Assembly (NCBI GenBank): GCA_963761705.1
Contig: CAVXHK010000001.1
Coordinates: 248,001 to 312,000 of the forward strand
DNA: 64,000 nt
Direction of reading: 5' to 3'
From: CAVVKW01 sp963761705
GTDB taxonomy: Bacteria; Verrucomicrobiota; Verrucomicrobiia; Chthoniobacterales; JAATET01
The position numbers and the translations under genes were made by a program. The notes under the pieces were generated by a model, which worked only from the letters and a program-made list of their open reading frames with translations, was not told the DNA's origin and did no database searches. Shown in pieces: positions 8,769 to 17,820 of the stretch (position 1 is its first letter; each line of letters begins with the position of its first letter).

Positions 8769-9707
8769 TTAACTCACCGCCAGCGCCACCGCCAGCGAGA
8801 CGATGGACAGCACGGTGCTGAGCGCGATCGACCCCGCCGCGAGCGATTCGTCACCGCGCATCTGCTTCGCCATGATGAATGCCGCCGCCGCCGTCGGACA
8901 CGCCGAGAGCACGAGCAGGATCCGCATTTCGACCCCCACGATCCCCAGCCACAGCCCCAACCCGTAAGCAATCAGCGGCCCGGCCAAGACCTTAACCAAC
9001 GCCGCCGCGATGATCGCCCGCCGATTCCCGACCAGTTGCAAGGACTGGAGCGATCCCCCGATGCACAGCAGCGCGACCGGCACCGCCGCGCCACCCAACG
9101 CTTGCAGCGAACGCCCGATGAAGACCGGCACCGCCCATCCTGCAGCCATGAAGACCAGCCCCACCAAGCACGCGATGATCAACGGATTCTTCGCCATCGA
9201 GAGCCCCATGAGCACGAGGCTCCCGCGCCCCAACCGGTGGTGACTCGCCTGCAGCGCCACGACCGCCAGCACGTTGTAGAGCGCCATGATCGGGGTGATC
9301 GCCAGAAAGATCGTCGCCATGGCCCGATCCCACTCCGGACCCGCCAGATTCGCCAGCGCGTAAGTCAAAATCGGCAATCCGACAAACAACAGGTTCCCCC
9401 GAAACGCACTTTGCACAAACGTCCCGACGACCACCGCCGGCAAACGCAGCACCCCGACCGCCACCACCCATCCCAGCAGGGCCGCCAGAAAAGTCGTCGC
9501 CGCGAGAACGCCGATGAGCGTGAGCGTGTCGTCCGCGGGCTCGTCCGCCGTCGCGATGCTCATGAAGATGAGACTCGGCAGCGCGAGGTAAAACACCAGC
9601 CGGTTGAGATCGACCATGAACTCCCGCCCCAAGAACCTCCCCCGCGCCAACGCCGCCCCGAGCGCGAGCAAAAGCAAAATGGGCGCAAGCGTCTCGATGA
9701 TCTGCAT
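8769..9707 (-). CDS. AEC-family (auxin efflux carrier-like) permease
   Basis: An integral membrane protein of 312 residues with about ten hydrophobic segments arranged as two related halves. It begins MQIIETLAPILLLLALGAAL and carries the family-typical LVFYLALPSLIFMSIA and the later GGSLQSLQLVGNRRAIIAAA. AEC family members move small organic acids or similar anions; the substrate here is unknown. It overlaps nothing but sits only four bases from the end of the convergent polyprenyl synthase gene. Upstream lies a degraded toxin-antitoxin locus. Confidence 0.88.
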   Translation of the reverse strand: MQIIETLAPILLLLALGAALARGRFLGREFMVDLNRLVFYLALPSLIFMSIATADEPADDTLTLIGVLAATTFLAALLGWVVAVGVLRLPAVVVGTFVQSAFRGNLLFVGLPILTYALANLAGPEWDRAMATIFLAITPIMALYNVLAVVALQASHHRLGRGSLVLMGLSMAKNPLIIACLVGLVFMAAGWAVPVFIGRSLQALGGAAVPVALLCIGGSLQSLQLVGNRRAIIAAALVKVLAGPLIAYGLGLWLGIVGVEMRILLVLSACPTAAAAFIMAKQMRGDESLAAGSIALSTVLSIVSLAVALAVS

Positions 9708-9712
9708 CCGTG

Positions 9713-9928
9713 CTACCAGAAACGGATCACCCCGTAGTCGTCGAAAATCCGATCCTTCGAGATCATCCCCGGGTTTCGACGGCGCGCTTGGGACAAAAGC
9801 ATTCGATCACACGGATCGCCGGGCACCCGCGGAAAATCTCCGTCGATCGTCCGCGCGGCGACCACCGAAAGCCATCGGTCACGGTCGAGCATCCAAATAG
9901 CGGTATGAGGATCGAGCAGCCATCTCAT
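9713..9928 (-). pseudogene. Remnant of a VapC-type PIN-domain toxin, middle deleted
   Basis: The 71-residue frame begins MRWLLDPHTAIWMLDRD, the start of a VapC PIN domain with its first acidic residue in LLD. It ends with DPCDRMLLSQARRRN, MISKDRIFDDYGVIRFW, the usual VapC C-terminus. Intact VapC ribonucleases are about 125-135 residues, so roughly 55 internal residues, including the central acidic residue, are missing. The join is in frame. It is very unlikely to be an active nuclease. A broken antitoxin start lies 31 bases upstream. Confidence 0.72.
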
Positions 9929-9958
9929 CGGCATCGACCGTGTCACCGGATCGACCCG

Positions 9959-10006
9959 TCACAGGCAGGACAGGTGAGTTTTCGCTTCGTGAACGGTGCC
10001 CGGCAT
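9959..10006 (-). pseudogene. Remnant of a Phd/YefM-type antitoxin N-terminus
   Basis: Reading from 10006, the sequence encodes MPGTVHEAKTHLSCL and then stops. The VHEAKTHLS string is the hallmark N-terminus of Phd/YefM-family antitoxins (normally VHEAKTHLSRL). The expected frame ends after 15 codons at a TGA where an arginine or serine codon would be expected. Its position directly upstream of the VapC remnant, in the same orientation, supports a former antitoxin-toxin pair. Confidence 0.65.
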
Positions 10007-10037
10007 CAAAGCGACCTAATCAAATCGACGGAGTCCG

Positions 10038-12432
10038 TCAATACGTCCCCCGCGTCACGCCCAGTTGCGGCTGAGCCCGCAGGTGCCGCCAGAGATTTTC
10101 GCCCGTCGTCCGACCGTCGAGCAAAGCGCGGTAGGTTTGGATGATCTTGCGCGCCTCGTCCGGACTGTCCTCCAACAGCTCGATCCGGTAGTGCCGCAGC
10201 CCCGCCGCCGTAAGCTGATTGAAAAATTTCGCCCCCGTCTGCGCCTTGGCGTTGAAGAGCGTGTTTCGGCACCCCACGTCCGCCCGGAGTGGGTGCTCGA
10301 CACCAACCCGGTCGCGCAGGTGGACCCGGTGCGAGTCACAGGGCCGCCCGCAATTCGTGTGGTCCGTCCCGTCCGACAGGAACGCCGCGAAGACGCAATG
10401 CTCCATGTGAAACATCGGCATGTGCTGGTGGATCGTCAGCTCAAACCACTCCGGCGGCGCGCCCGCGAGCAGCGCCAGCACCTGGCCGATCGTCAGGTCG
10501 TAAGAGATCGTGAGCCGTTCCAATCCGTGGTCCTTGAAAACCCGAGCCGCCAGCGGGTTGGCGACGTTCAGCGAAAAATCGCCGATCCGGCGCAGCGCGC
10601 TCCCGCGAAAATACTCGATGGCGCCCACGTTGCGGATGAGCACGCCATCCGGCTCGGCGTTTTCGATGAGCTTGAAAAATCCCTGCTCGCCCGCCTTCTG
10701 GATCCGCGGCGTCGCGAGAAAAATCGGAGCCGCCGACCCCGACGCCCGCACGAGCGCGACGGCGTCCCGGTAGCGGCGGATGTCTTCGAAATCGACGAGG
10801 AGAACGTCCGCGTCGAACGCCGCTTCGAGTTGCTCCATCGTCCGGCACAAGATCGACAACGTGGCCCGGACAGCCCGCCGGGTGTCCACCTCCGGGCCGG
10901 CTGCCCGGGTCACGACCGGCTCAAATTCCACCCGCGCCCGCGGCACCCGTTCCGTCAATCGATGCACCAATTCCCGCCGCAACCGATTCAGCTCGCTGAT
11001 CGGCACGATCACCTCGCCCTCGATTTCGTTCGCCACCCCGCCGAGCACAAACGGCGTGTCGTCCAGTTTGCCCAACTGCGCGGCCAGCCGCTCGGTCGTC
11101 AGCGGCTGATTCCGCGCCGCCTCCAGCGGTCGCGACGATTCGACCGTCACCCCGCCCGCCGCGATCCGCAGCGGCTCGCCAACCCGCCCGCTCACGCTCA
11201 GGTCCAGCGCCCGCTTCGACCGCGACGGCAGGTGCCCGGCGAAGCTCGCGCGCAACTCCCGGCCGAGCGCCGGGTCATCCGTTTTCCACACCCGGTCGCC
11301 GACCGACACTCCCGCCAGCTTCGTGCGGATCGGGTCGAATTCCACCCGCCGTCCCGCCACCCGCACGATCCGCCCACCGTTCTCCCGGTCCGTGTCGCCG
11401 CCCGCGTCGAAGACAATCCCGTCTCCCAGGCTCAGCGTCAGATCCCCGTCCACCTCGACCCAATCCCGCCCGACCCGCGTCACCCGCCCGGCGAAAGGCC
11501 CCCGCTTCTTGCCGAACCTCGCCGGGACGAGCCGCTGATGGTTCACCCCGTGCATCCAGCCGGAAAAAAGCCCGCGCGAAAACGTCATCTCCAGCCGGTA
11601 CCAATCGTCCGCCGTCACGGCGTGCGCCCGCGCGTCGATGGCCGCGTCCAGCGCCTTGCGGTACACGCTCGTCACCGCGGCGACGTATTCCGGCGTCTTG
11701 AGACGACCTTCGATTTTGAAACTTTTGATCCCCAGCGCGACCAAGTTCGGGATTTCCGCGACCGCCGCCAAATCCTGCGGCGACAGCAGATACCGCCGGT
11801 CTCCCAAGTCCCGCGTCTCCCCGTCGACGACCAATTCATACGGCATCCGGCACGCCTGCGCGCACTCGCCCCGGTTCGCGCTCCGCTGCCCGAGCGACTC
11901 GCTGGTGAGACATTGACCCGAATACGCCACGCACAACGCCCCGTGCACAAACACCTCCAACGGCACCACCGCCGGGTCAAATTTCCGGAACTCCCGCAGC
12001 GACAGCTCCCGCGCCAGCACGACCTGCCGCACCCCCAGCTCCCGCGCAAACGCCACGCCCTCCGGCGAAGTGATCGTCATCTGCGTCGAGGCGTGAACCC
12101 GCAATCCGGGCGTGATCCGTCGCGCCAGGTCCGCCAGCCCCACGTCCTGAATGATCACCGCGTCCACCCCCGCGTCCTCGAAGCTCCCGCAGCTGATCCG
12201 CCGCCGCCGCCAGCTCATCGGTGAAGACTAGCACGTTGAACGTAACGTACGCCTTCACCCCGTGGTTGTGCAGGAACGTCACCACCGCCGGGAGATCGTC
12301 GAAATTTTCCGCCCGCATCCGCGCGTTGAAAGTCGGCAGCCCGAAGAACACCGCGTCCGCCCCGCTCGCCACCGCCGCCCGCACGCAATCCCAGTCCCCG
12401 GCGGGCGCGAGAAGTTCAGGCAAAGCGGTCAT
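10038..12432 (-). CDS. U32 peptidase-family protein, frameshifted near 12181
   Basis: A large U32-family protein. In this family characterised members such as RlhA and TrhP act in RNA hydroxylation rather than proteolysis. The first 80 or so residues (MTALPELLAPAGDWDCVRAA, then GADAVFFGLPTFNARM) are in one frame. The rest continues in another from EDAGVDAVIIQDVGLADL. Conserved features include VFVHGALCVAYSGQCLTS, the cysteine cluster GECAQACR, SFKIEGRLKTPEYVA, and a C-terminal cysteine pair in CGRPCDSH. Removing one base at about 12180-12182 joins the halves into about 797 residues. Its role here is not assignable beyond family. If the shift is real, only a truncated product is made. Confidence 0.85.
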
Positions 12433-12439
12433 CAGGATC

Positions 12440-12526
12440 TACCATGAACCAGGAAGGGCGTGAAAAACACGAAGGGATGAGAATTAAATGCATTCCCCCT
12501 TCCCGCTCCTCATCCCCTTCATGGTA
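12440..12526. repeat. Palindromic intergenic element
   Basis: Perfect 9-base outer arms TACCATGAA (12440-12448) and TTCATGGTA (12518-12526) enclose a second pair, GAAGGGATGAG (12471-12481) and CTCATCCCCTTC (12509-12520), which differ by one base. The centre contains the palindrome AATGCATT. It fills the whole gap between the U32 gene and the divergent DUF971 gene, so any promoters must overlap it. Confidence 0.7.
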
Positions 12527-12537
12527 GAAAAATCCCC

Positions 12538-12840
12538 ATGCCCACCGCACTCGCCCCCACCGTCGTCAACCGCATCGGCCACGAACTCGCCATCGCCTGG
12601 ACCGACGGTGCCGAGACGTACTTCGAACTCGAGCGCCTCCGCCGCGCCTGCCCCTGCGCGGCCTGCGGGGGCGAACCCGACGTCCTCGGCCGCGTCATCC
12701 GTCCCGACGTCATCTACTCCCCCACCAGCTTCGAGCTGGCCGGCTGGGACTTCGTCGGCGGCTATGGCCTGCAGCTGCGATGGGGCGACGGCCACCGCAC
12801 CGGCATCTACTCTTACGCTTACCTCCGCCGCCTCGCCTGA
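12538..12840 (+). CDS. DUF971 (GBBH-like N-terminal domain) protein
   Basis: A 100-residue protein matching the DUF971 fold, which also forms the N-terminal domain of gamma-butyrobetaine hydroxylases. It reads GHELAIAWTDGAETYFELE, then LRRACPCAACGG with three cysteines in the usual place, and ends GYGLQLRWGDGHRTGIYSY. Stand-alone members are small soluble proteins, often suspected of roles in Fe-S or cofactor metabolism; that is inference from the family. The gene stops eight bases before the end of a convergent UbiA-like gene. Confidence 0.88.
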   Translation: MPTALAPTVVNRIGHELAIAWTDGAETYFELERLRRACPCAACGGEPDVLGRVIRPDVIYSPTSFELAGWDFVGGYGLQLRWGDGHRTGIYSYAYLRRLA

Positions 12841-12847
12841 CGCACCC

Positions 12848-13681
12848 TCACGCAAACGCCACCGCCACCAAAGGCGTCAGCAAGGCCAGGTCCGCCCACC
12901 CGCAAGTCCCATCCGCCCCCAGCCGCCGCTCCACCCACGGCGCGGCTGCGATCAACCCCGCTGACCCCAGCAGCGACAGCCCCGTCGCGCTCACACCTGC
13001 CACTCCCATGGCCGCCGCCACGGCGACCGCCAGCCCACCCGCCACCACCAGCGAGGGCCGCGCCCCCTCGCGAAACCGCACCGCGATCGACGTCTCCCCC
13101 CGCGCCAGATCCCGCTCCCGCTCCAGCCGCGCGATGAGCAAACAATTCGCGAAGCACACCACCGCAAATCCCACCGTCTCCCACGCGACCTCCCACGAGA
13201 ACGCGTTCACCAACGGCACCAAGGCCGCCCCACCCGCGAAAACCAGACTCACCACGACCTCCTTCAACCACCCCCGCCCGAACCGCGAGCCCGCCAGTTG
13301 ATTCCAGAAAAAATACCCCACCACCAGCGCCCCGAGCCCCGCACCAGCCGCTAACACCCGGCCCGGCAAAAACGCCAGAGCCAGCCACGCCTCCACGAGA
13401 CACGCCACCCCGATTCCCACCACGAGAACTCCCGCGTGCCGCTGGCTAAACCGATGCCGCGCCGCCGTCGTCGGCCCCACTGACAGCCGGAATCCATCCA
13501 GCACCCGGTCCCCCGCGTAAATCACCCACACGGCCAGAAAAAGCGCCCCCACCTCCGCCGGATGCAACCCGTAGCCCGCCGTCCGGGCGAAAAGCCACTG
13601 CCAGGCAACCGTAATGAGCGGCGCGTCCAGGTTGAGCACGTTCAGCCACAGATACCAAGGGATCGCCGACCGCTCCTTCAT
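12848..13681 (-). CDS. UbiA-like integral membrane prenyltransferase
   Basis: A 277-residue membrane protein with about eight hydrophobic segments. Two acidic motifs stand where UbiA enzymes bind prenyl diphosphate: YAGDRVLDGFR (DxxxD) near residue 60, and RLERERDLARGE in the second half. Overall layout fits the UbiA superfamily, which attaches polyprenyl chains to aromatic acceptors. The motifs are less canonical than in UbiA or MenA proper, so the acceptor is unknown and a non-quinone role is possible. It is divergent from carA with a 48-base gap. Confidence 0.68.
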   Translation of the reverse strand: MKERSAIPWYLWLNVLNLDAPLITVAWQWLFARTAGYGLHPAEVGALFLAVWVIYAGDRVLDGFRLSVGPTTAARHRFSQRHAGVLVVGIGVACLVEAWLALAFLPGRVLAAGAGLGALVVGYFFWNQLAGSRFGRGWLKEVVVSLVFAGGAALVPLVNAFSWEVAWETVGFAVVCFANCLLIARLERERDLARGETSIAVRFREGARPSLVVAGGLAVAVAAAMGVAGVSATGLSLLGSAGLIAAAPWVERRLGADGTCGWADLALLTPLVAVAFA

Positions 13682-13729
13682 TCAGCAAGACTTGTCGCTC
13701 TCGCCCCGCCACGCTACATCATTTCGGAT

Positions 13730-14917
13730 ATGTCAGCGGTATTAGCACTTGAGGACGGACGGGTTTTTCGAGGAGACGCGTTCGGCGCGAAGACCACGAC
13801 CGTCGGGGAGATCTGCTTCAACACGGCGATGACCGGCTACCAGGAGATCCTCACCGATCCATCCTACCGTGGCCAGATCGTCGCCATGACCGCCCCGCAG
13901 ATCGGCAACTACGGGTCCAACGACCTCGACGTCGAGAGCGACGCCCCGCACGTCCGCGGCTTCGTGATCGAAGAACTCAGCCGCATCCCGAGCAACTGGC
14001 GCTCGCAGCTGAGCCTCGAAGACTTCCTGGAAAAAAATGGCATCCCGGGCATCGAATCCATCGACACCCGTGCCCTCACGCGCCACCTGCGGACCCGCGG
14101 CGCGATGCGAGCCTGCGTGTCGACCGAGGACCTCTCCGACGACGCAGCGGTTGAGCGCGCCCGCGCGGCGAACTACTCCGCCGTCGATTTCGTCGCCGAA
14201 GTCACCCCCGCCGCACCCTACGAATGGGACGCAGCCGGCGAGCGCAGCCGGACCTGGGTGCAGGCAAAAGAAGTCGCCGCCAGCACGGGCGACGCCGACG
14301 CGATGGGCAACGTCTTCCAACCCGCCGTCCCCATCGAGCGCCACATCGTCGCCTACGATTTCGGGATGAAAAAAAACATCCTCCGACTCCTGCGAGCGGC
14401 CGGTTTCGGCGTCCAGGTGGTCCCCGCCCGCACCAGCGCCGCGGACGTTCTCGCGATGAAGCCCGACGGCGTTTTTCTGTCGAACGGCCCCGGCGATCCC
14501 GGCGTCCTCGACTACGCTCACGAGACCGCCCGCGAACTTATCGGCAAGATCCCCATCTTCGGCATCTGCCTTGGCCACCAGGTTCTCGCCTACGCGTTTG
14601 GCGGCAAGACGTTCAAGCTCAAGTTCGGCCACCGCGGCGCAAACCAACCCGTGAAAGACCTCCGCACGGGTCGCATCGCCATCACCTCGCAGAACCACGG
14701 CTACGCGATCGACCCCGATTCACTTCCCGACAACGTCGAGGTCACTCACATCAATCTCAACGACAACACCGTCGCCGGCATCGCGCACAAAACCCACCCG
14801 GTCTTTAGCGTGCAGCACCATCCCGAGGCCTCTCCCGGCCCCCGCGACGCCGCGTATTTCTTTGACCAGTTCGCGAAAACTGTCGATGAATACCGCTCGA
14901 TCTCCAAGCCCTCCTGA
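13730..14917 (+). CDS. carA: Carbamoyl-phosphate synthase small chain
   Basis: CarA is the glutaminase subunit that feeds ammonia to CarB for carbamoyl phosphate, used in arginine and pyrimidine synthesis. From MSAVLALEDGRVFRGDAFGA the protein has 395 residues. It shows FNTAMTGYQEILTDPSYRGQ in the N-terminal domain, and the class I amidotransferase motifs LSNGPGDPG, FGICLGHQVLAYAFGG with the catalytic Cys, and SVQHHPEASPGP with the catalytic His followed by the Glu. The frame is open upstream to 13562 but that part is antisense to the UbiA-like gene, so ATG 13730 is chosen. carB is not in this window. Confidence 0.96.
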   Translation: MSAVLALEDGRVFRGDAFGAKTTTVGEICFNTAMTGYQEILTDPSYRGQIVAMTAPQIGNYGSNDLDVESDAPHVRGFVIEELSRIPSNWRSQLSLEDFLEKNGIPGIESIDTRALTRHLRTRGAMRACVSTEDLSDDAAVERARAANYSAVDFVAEVTPAAPYEWDAAGERSRTWVQAKEVAASTGDADAMGNVFQPAVPIERHIVAYDFGMKKNILRLLRAAGFGVQVVPARTSAADVLAMKPDGVFLSNGPGDPGVLDYAHETARELIGKIPIFGICLGHQVLAYAFGGKTFKLKFGHRGANQPVKDLRTGRIAITSQNHGYAIDPDSLPDNVEVTHINLNDNTVAGIAHKTHPVFSVQHHPEASPGPRDAAYFFDQFAKTVDEYRSISKPS

Positions 14918-14921
14918 CCCG

Positions 14922-15431
14922 ATGAACAAGCTCCGCATCACCCTCCCCGACGGCACGCCGCTCACCCACGACCTCGCCGAAGACCGTGTCAGCGTCGGCC
15001 GTCTGCCCGAGAACGACCTCCAGATCGAAGACGACTCCGTCTCCAGCCTCCACGGCGAGATCACCTACGACGGCACCGCCCACCAACTCACCGACCTCGG
15101 CTCGACCAACGGCACCTTCGTCAACGGCTCGCAAGTGACGGAGGCAACCCTCTCGCCCGGCGATCAAGTCCGCTTCGGCCAGATCGACTGCGTCTACGAG
15201 GGCGAAATAGGCACTCCCGGGTCCGCGCCGATGCCCAACTCCGGTCCGGCCACCGTCGCTCTCGGCGAGGGCAGCGCCCGCCCGCCCGGCTTCGTTAGCG
15301 CATCCCCTTTCCCGAAGCTTGCCGAGCAGAACGGCCCCATCGCCAAAGTCGCCGTCGCCTTCGCGATCCTCGGAGCCCTCGCCTTTGCCGCCGCCGTCTT
15401 CATGACGGTCCAAATGCAAGCCCCCGTCTAG
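14922..15431 (+). CDS. FHA-domain protein with C-terminal membrane anchor
   Basis: A 169-residue protein with an N-terminal forkhead-associated domain: DRVSVGRLPENDLQI, then SVSSLHGEITYDG and LGSTNGTFVNG, which hold the conserved Gly-Arg, Ser, His and Asn of phosphothreonine-binding FHA domains. A proline- and glycine-rich linker leads to one C-terminal helix (VAVAFAILGALAFAAAVF). It probably reads phosphothreonine at the inner membrane. The nearest kinase in the window is the Ser/Thr kinase at 28-30 kb, but no partnership is shown. It starts four bases after carA stops, so translational coupling is likely. Confidence 0.87.
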   Translation: MNKLRITLPDGTPLTHDLAEDRVSVGRLPENDLQIEDDSVSSLHGEITYDGTAHQLTDLGSTNGTFVNGSQVTEATLSPGDQVRFGQIDCVYEGEIGTPGSAPMPNSGPATVALGEGSARPPGFVSASPFPKLAEQNGPIAKVAVAFAILGALAFAAAVFMTVQMQAPV

Positions 15432-15539
15432 GTCCGCCCCGGGCCGAGGCATTTCGTCCCCGCACTGGCACCACGACGATCAGCAATTTCATCGTCGGGA
15501 GGTTGACAGCGCCCGGGATGACGGGAAACTCTTTCATCC

Positions 15540-16709
15540 ATGCCGAGTTCTTCGTTTTCCGTATTTGTCGAGGGACCGTTCTCGGCCGAGGCCGCCCGCA
15601 CGGCGGCCGTTTCGCTCCGTGACCACCTCGGAGCCCCCGCGACCATCGCGTTCGCCTTCGTCACGCCCGACTACCTCGGCCACCTCGACGAATTTATCGA
15701 CACCGTCCGCGTCGACGGTCACGTCGCCGAAGTCGTCGGTTGCACCGCCTCGACCCTCATCGCCGACGACGAGGAAAAGGAGGGCACCCTCGGGTTCGTG
15801 CTCATGGGCCTGCATTCCCCCGACTCGACGACCCGCATCGTCGACCTCTCGACGGACCGCATGGAGGCATCCACCGGCTCCGAGTCGTGGCACGACGAGG
15901 CCGCTGGCGTGAACGGCTGGGTCGTCCTCGGCAATCCCTTCGGCTTCCCCGCCGACCAGTGGCTCACCGAGTGGAGCGGCGTCACGCCGGAGACCCCCGT
16001 CATCGGCGGCCTCGCCAGCGGCGGAGAAGCCGAAGCCGAGGTCGCGGTCTTCCACAACTCCGTCCTCATCGATGGTGCGGTCGCCGTCGGTTTCTCGGGT
16101 GCGTTGCAGATCGTCCCCGCAGTGAGCCAAGGCTGCCGGCCCATCGGCGAAGCACTCCCGGTCACGAAAGCCGAGGACAACGTCGTCTTTTCGCTCGGCT
16201 CTCGCCCGGCCTACCAGGCCCTCGAGACGGCCTTCGAATCGCTCTCGGAGAACGAGCGCTCCCACGCACAGGGCAATCTCTTCGCCGGTCTCGCGAACAA
16301 CGAATACATCGACGAATTCCGCTCGGGCGACTTCCTCATCCGCAACATCATCGGTGCCGATCCGAACTCCGGCGCGGTCGTCATCGGCGGCATTCCGCGC
16401 ATCGGCCAGACGCTGCAATACCAGCTCCGCGACGGCGAAGCGGCCGACGCCGATCTGCGCGGCGTGCTCCAGGCCCTCCCGTCCGCCCACCCGAAGACTC
16501 CCGTGGCGTCACTCGTTTTCAGCTGCCTGGGACGGGGGACCAACCTCTTCAGCGAACCCAATCACGACGCCGGCCTCGTTCAGCAAACGCTGCACGCCCA
16601 CCCGTCGGCCGGCTTTTTCGGCAACGGCGAGATCGGGCCCATCGGCGGGAAAAATTGCGTTCACGGCTACACGGCTTCGTGCGCGCTCTTCTACGATCGA
16701 GCAGTCTAG
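15540..16709 (+). CDS. FIST domain protein (putative small-ligand sensor)
   Basis: A 389-residue cytoplasmic protein with FIST N and FIST C domains. The first half has ATIAFAFVTPDYLGHL, VVGCTASTLIADDEE and TPVIGGLASGGEAEAEVAVF. The second half has NEYIDEFRSGDFLIRNIIGA, ACSxx-like VASLVFSCLGRGTNLF and GFFGNGEIGPIGGKNCVHGYT, which match the C-terminal FIST signature. FIST domains are thought to bind small ligands such as amino acids and are often fused to signalling modules; here it stands alone. It starts an apparent operon with an efflux adaptor, ATPase and permease (three-base gap to the next gene), which suggests a sensing or accessory role for that exporter. Confidence 0.88.
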   Translation: MPSSSFSVFVEGPFSAEAARTAAVSLRDHLGAPATIAFAFVTPDYLGHLDEFIDTVRVDGHVAEVVGCTASTLIADDEEKEGTLGFVLMGLHSPDSTTRIVDLSTDRMEASTGSESWHDEAAGVNGWVVLGNPFGFPADQWLTEWSGVTPETPVIGGLASGGEAEAEVAVFHNSVLIDGAVAVGFSGALQIVPAVSQGCRPIGEALPVTKAEDNVVFSLGSRPAYQALETAFESLSENERSHAQGNLFAGLANNEYIDEFRSGDFLIRNIIGADPNSGAVVIGGIPRIGQTLQYQLRDGEAADADLRGVLQALPSAHPKTPVASLVFSCLGRGTNLFSEPNHDAGLVQQTLHAHPSAGFFGNGEIGPIGGKNCVHGYTASCALFYDRAV

Positions 16710-16712
16710 ATC

Positions 16713-17819
16713 ATGGGCAAGAAATCCTCGATCGGACTCGTCTTTTTCTTCGCCGTCGTGCTCTGCGCGGTGGGCGGCGCGGCGTGGTTTTTCCTCCAGG
16801 GCGATTTGCTCGAGGCGGACGCCGACGTTCCCAGCGACCTCATCACCCAAGCCGAGCGCCGCGACATCGAATCGAAGCTTCTCCTCTCCGGGGAAGTCAT
16901 CCCGGCCTTCCAGGTCGACGTGAAACCCGAGGTCGGCGGCAAGGTCAAATCCCTCGACGTCGAGACCGGGCAGGTCGTCAAAAAAGGCGACCTCCTCGCC
17001 GTCATCGACGACACCGATCTGCTCACTGAAAAAGCCGCCGCCGGCACCGAGATCGCCGGAGCCCAGCTCTCCGTCGACAAAAACCGCGGCAACTACCAAC
17101 GCGCCAAAGCCCTCTTCGACGAGAAACTCATCAGCAAGGAAGTCTACGCCAACCTCGAAGCGGACATGCTCATCTCGGAGAACTCACTCCTCAAAGCCGA
17201 GAGCCGCATGCGCTCCGTCGAAGATCGCCTCAGCAAGACCCGCATCGTCGCCCCCGCCGACGGTACCATTCTCAACATCCCCGTCAACGAAGGCCAGGTC
17301 GTCACCGCCGCCGCGAGCGTGAACTCCGGCACGCTCCTCATGACCTTCGCCGACCTCTCCCGCCTCCTCATCGATACCCACGTCAACCAGATGGACGTCG
17401 CCAAAGTGAAGCCGAAGCAGGACGTCGACGTGAACATGCAGGGTGCCGACGCCCGCACGATCCAAGCCCGCGTCGAGTTCGTCGCCCCGCTCGCCACGGT
17501 CAAAAACAACATCAAGGGCTTCCAAGTCCAGGCCCTCATCCTCGACAACGAAGGCCGCCTGAAGCCCGGAATGTCCGTGAGCATGACGGTCCCCATCGGC
17601 GAATCGAAAGCCGCCCTCAGCGTACCCATCGCCGCCGTCTTCAGCGAAGACGACGAGAATGTCGTCTACGTTAAGTCGTCCAAACAAGGCCAGATCGCCG
17701 ACCGCCGCATCGTCACCGTCGGCTTGTCGAACCTGTCGTTCGCGGAGATCACCTCCGGCCTGGAGGAAGGCGAAGAAATTCTCCTCGTGAACCCACGCCT
17801 GCTCAAATCGAACTCCTGA
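16713..17819 (+). CDS. HlyD/MacA-type periplasmic efflux adaptor
   Basis: A 368-residue membrane fusion protein. It has one N-terminal membrane helix (IGLVFFFAVVLCAVGGAAWF), a lipoyl-like half (VKPEVGGKVKSLDVETGQVV, KKGDLLAVIDDTDL), a coiled-coil hairpin around residues 110-165 with heptad-like leucines, the second lipoyl half (IVAPADGTILNIPVNEGQ), and a C-terminal beta-barrel. Adaptors of this kind link an inner-membrane ABC transporter to an outer-membrane channel. It is followed after one base by a MacB-type ATPase, so together they should form a MacAB-like efflux system. The outer-membrane channel gene is not in the window. Confidence 0.9.
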   Translation: MGKKSSIGLVFFFAVVLCAVGGAAWFFLQGDLLEADADVPSDLITQAERRDIESKLLLSGEVIPAFQVDVKPEVGGKVKSLDVETGQVVKKGDLLAVIDDTDLLTEKAAAGTEIAGAQLSVDKNRGNYQRAKALFDEKLISKEVYANLEADMLISENSLLKAESRMRSVEDRLSKTRIVAPADGTILNIPVNEGQVVTAAASVNSGTLLMTFADLSRLLIDTHVNQMDVAKVKPKQDVDVNMQGADARTIQARVEFVAPLATVKNNIKGFQVQALILDNEGRLKPGMSVSMTVPIGESKAALSVPIAAVFSEDDENVVYVKSSKQGQIADRRIVTVGLSNLSFAEITSGLEEGEEILLVNPRLLKSNS

Positions 17820-17820
17820 C

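Noticed and set aside
10065..12224. 719-codon open frame on the plus strand, antisense to the U32 gene
   Set aside because: It is the complement-frame shadow of a GC-rich gene. The translation is dominated by Arg, Pro and His with no recognisable domain, while the minus strand carries the conserved U32 motifs.
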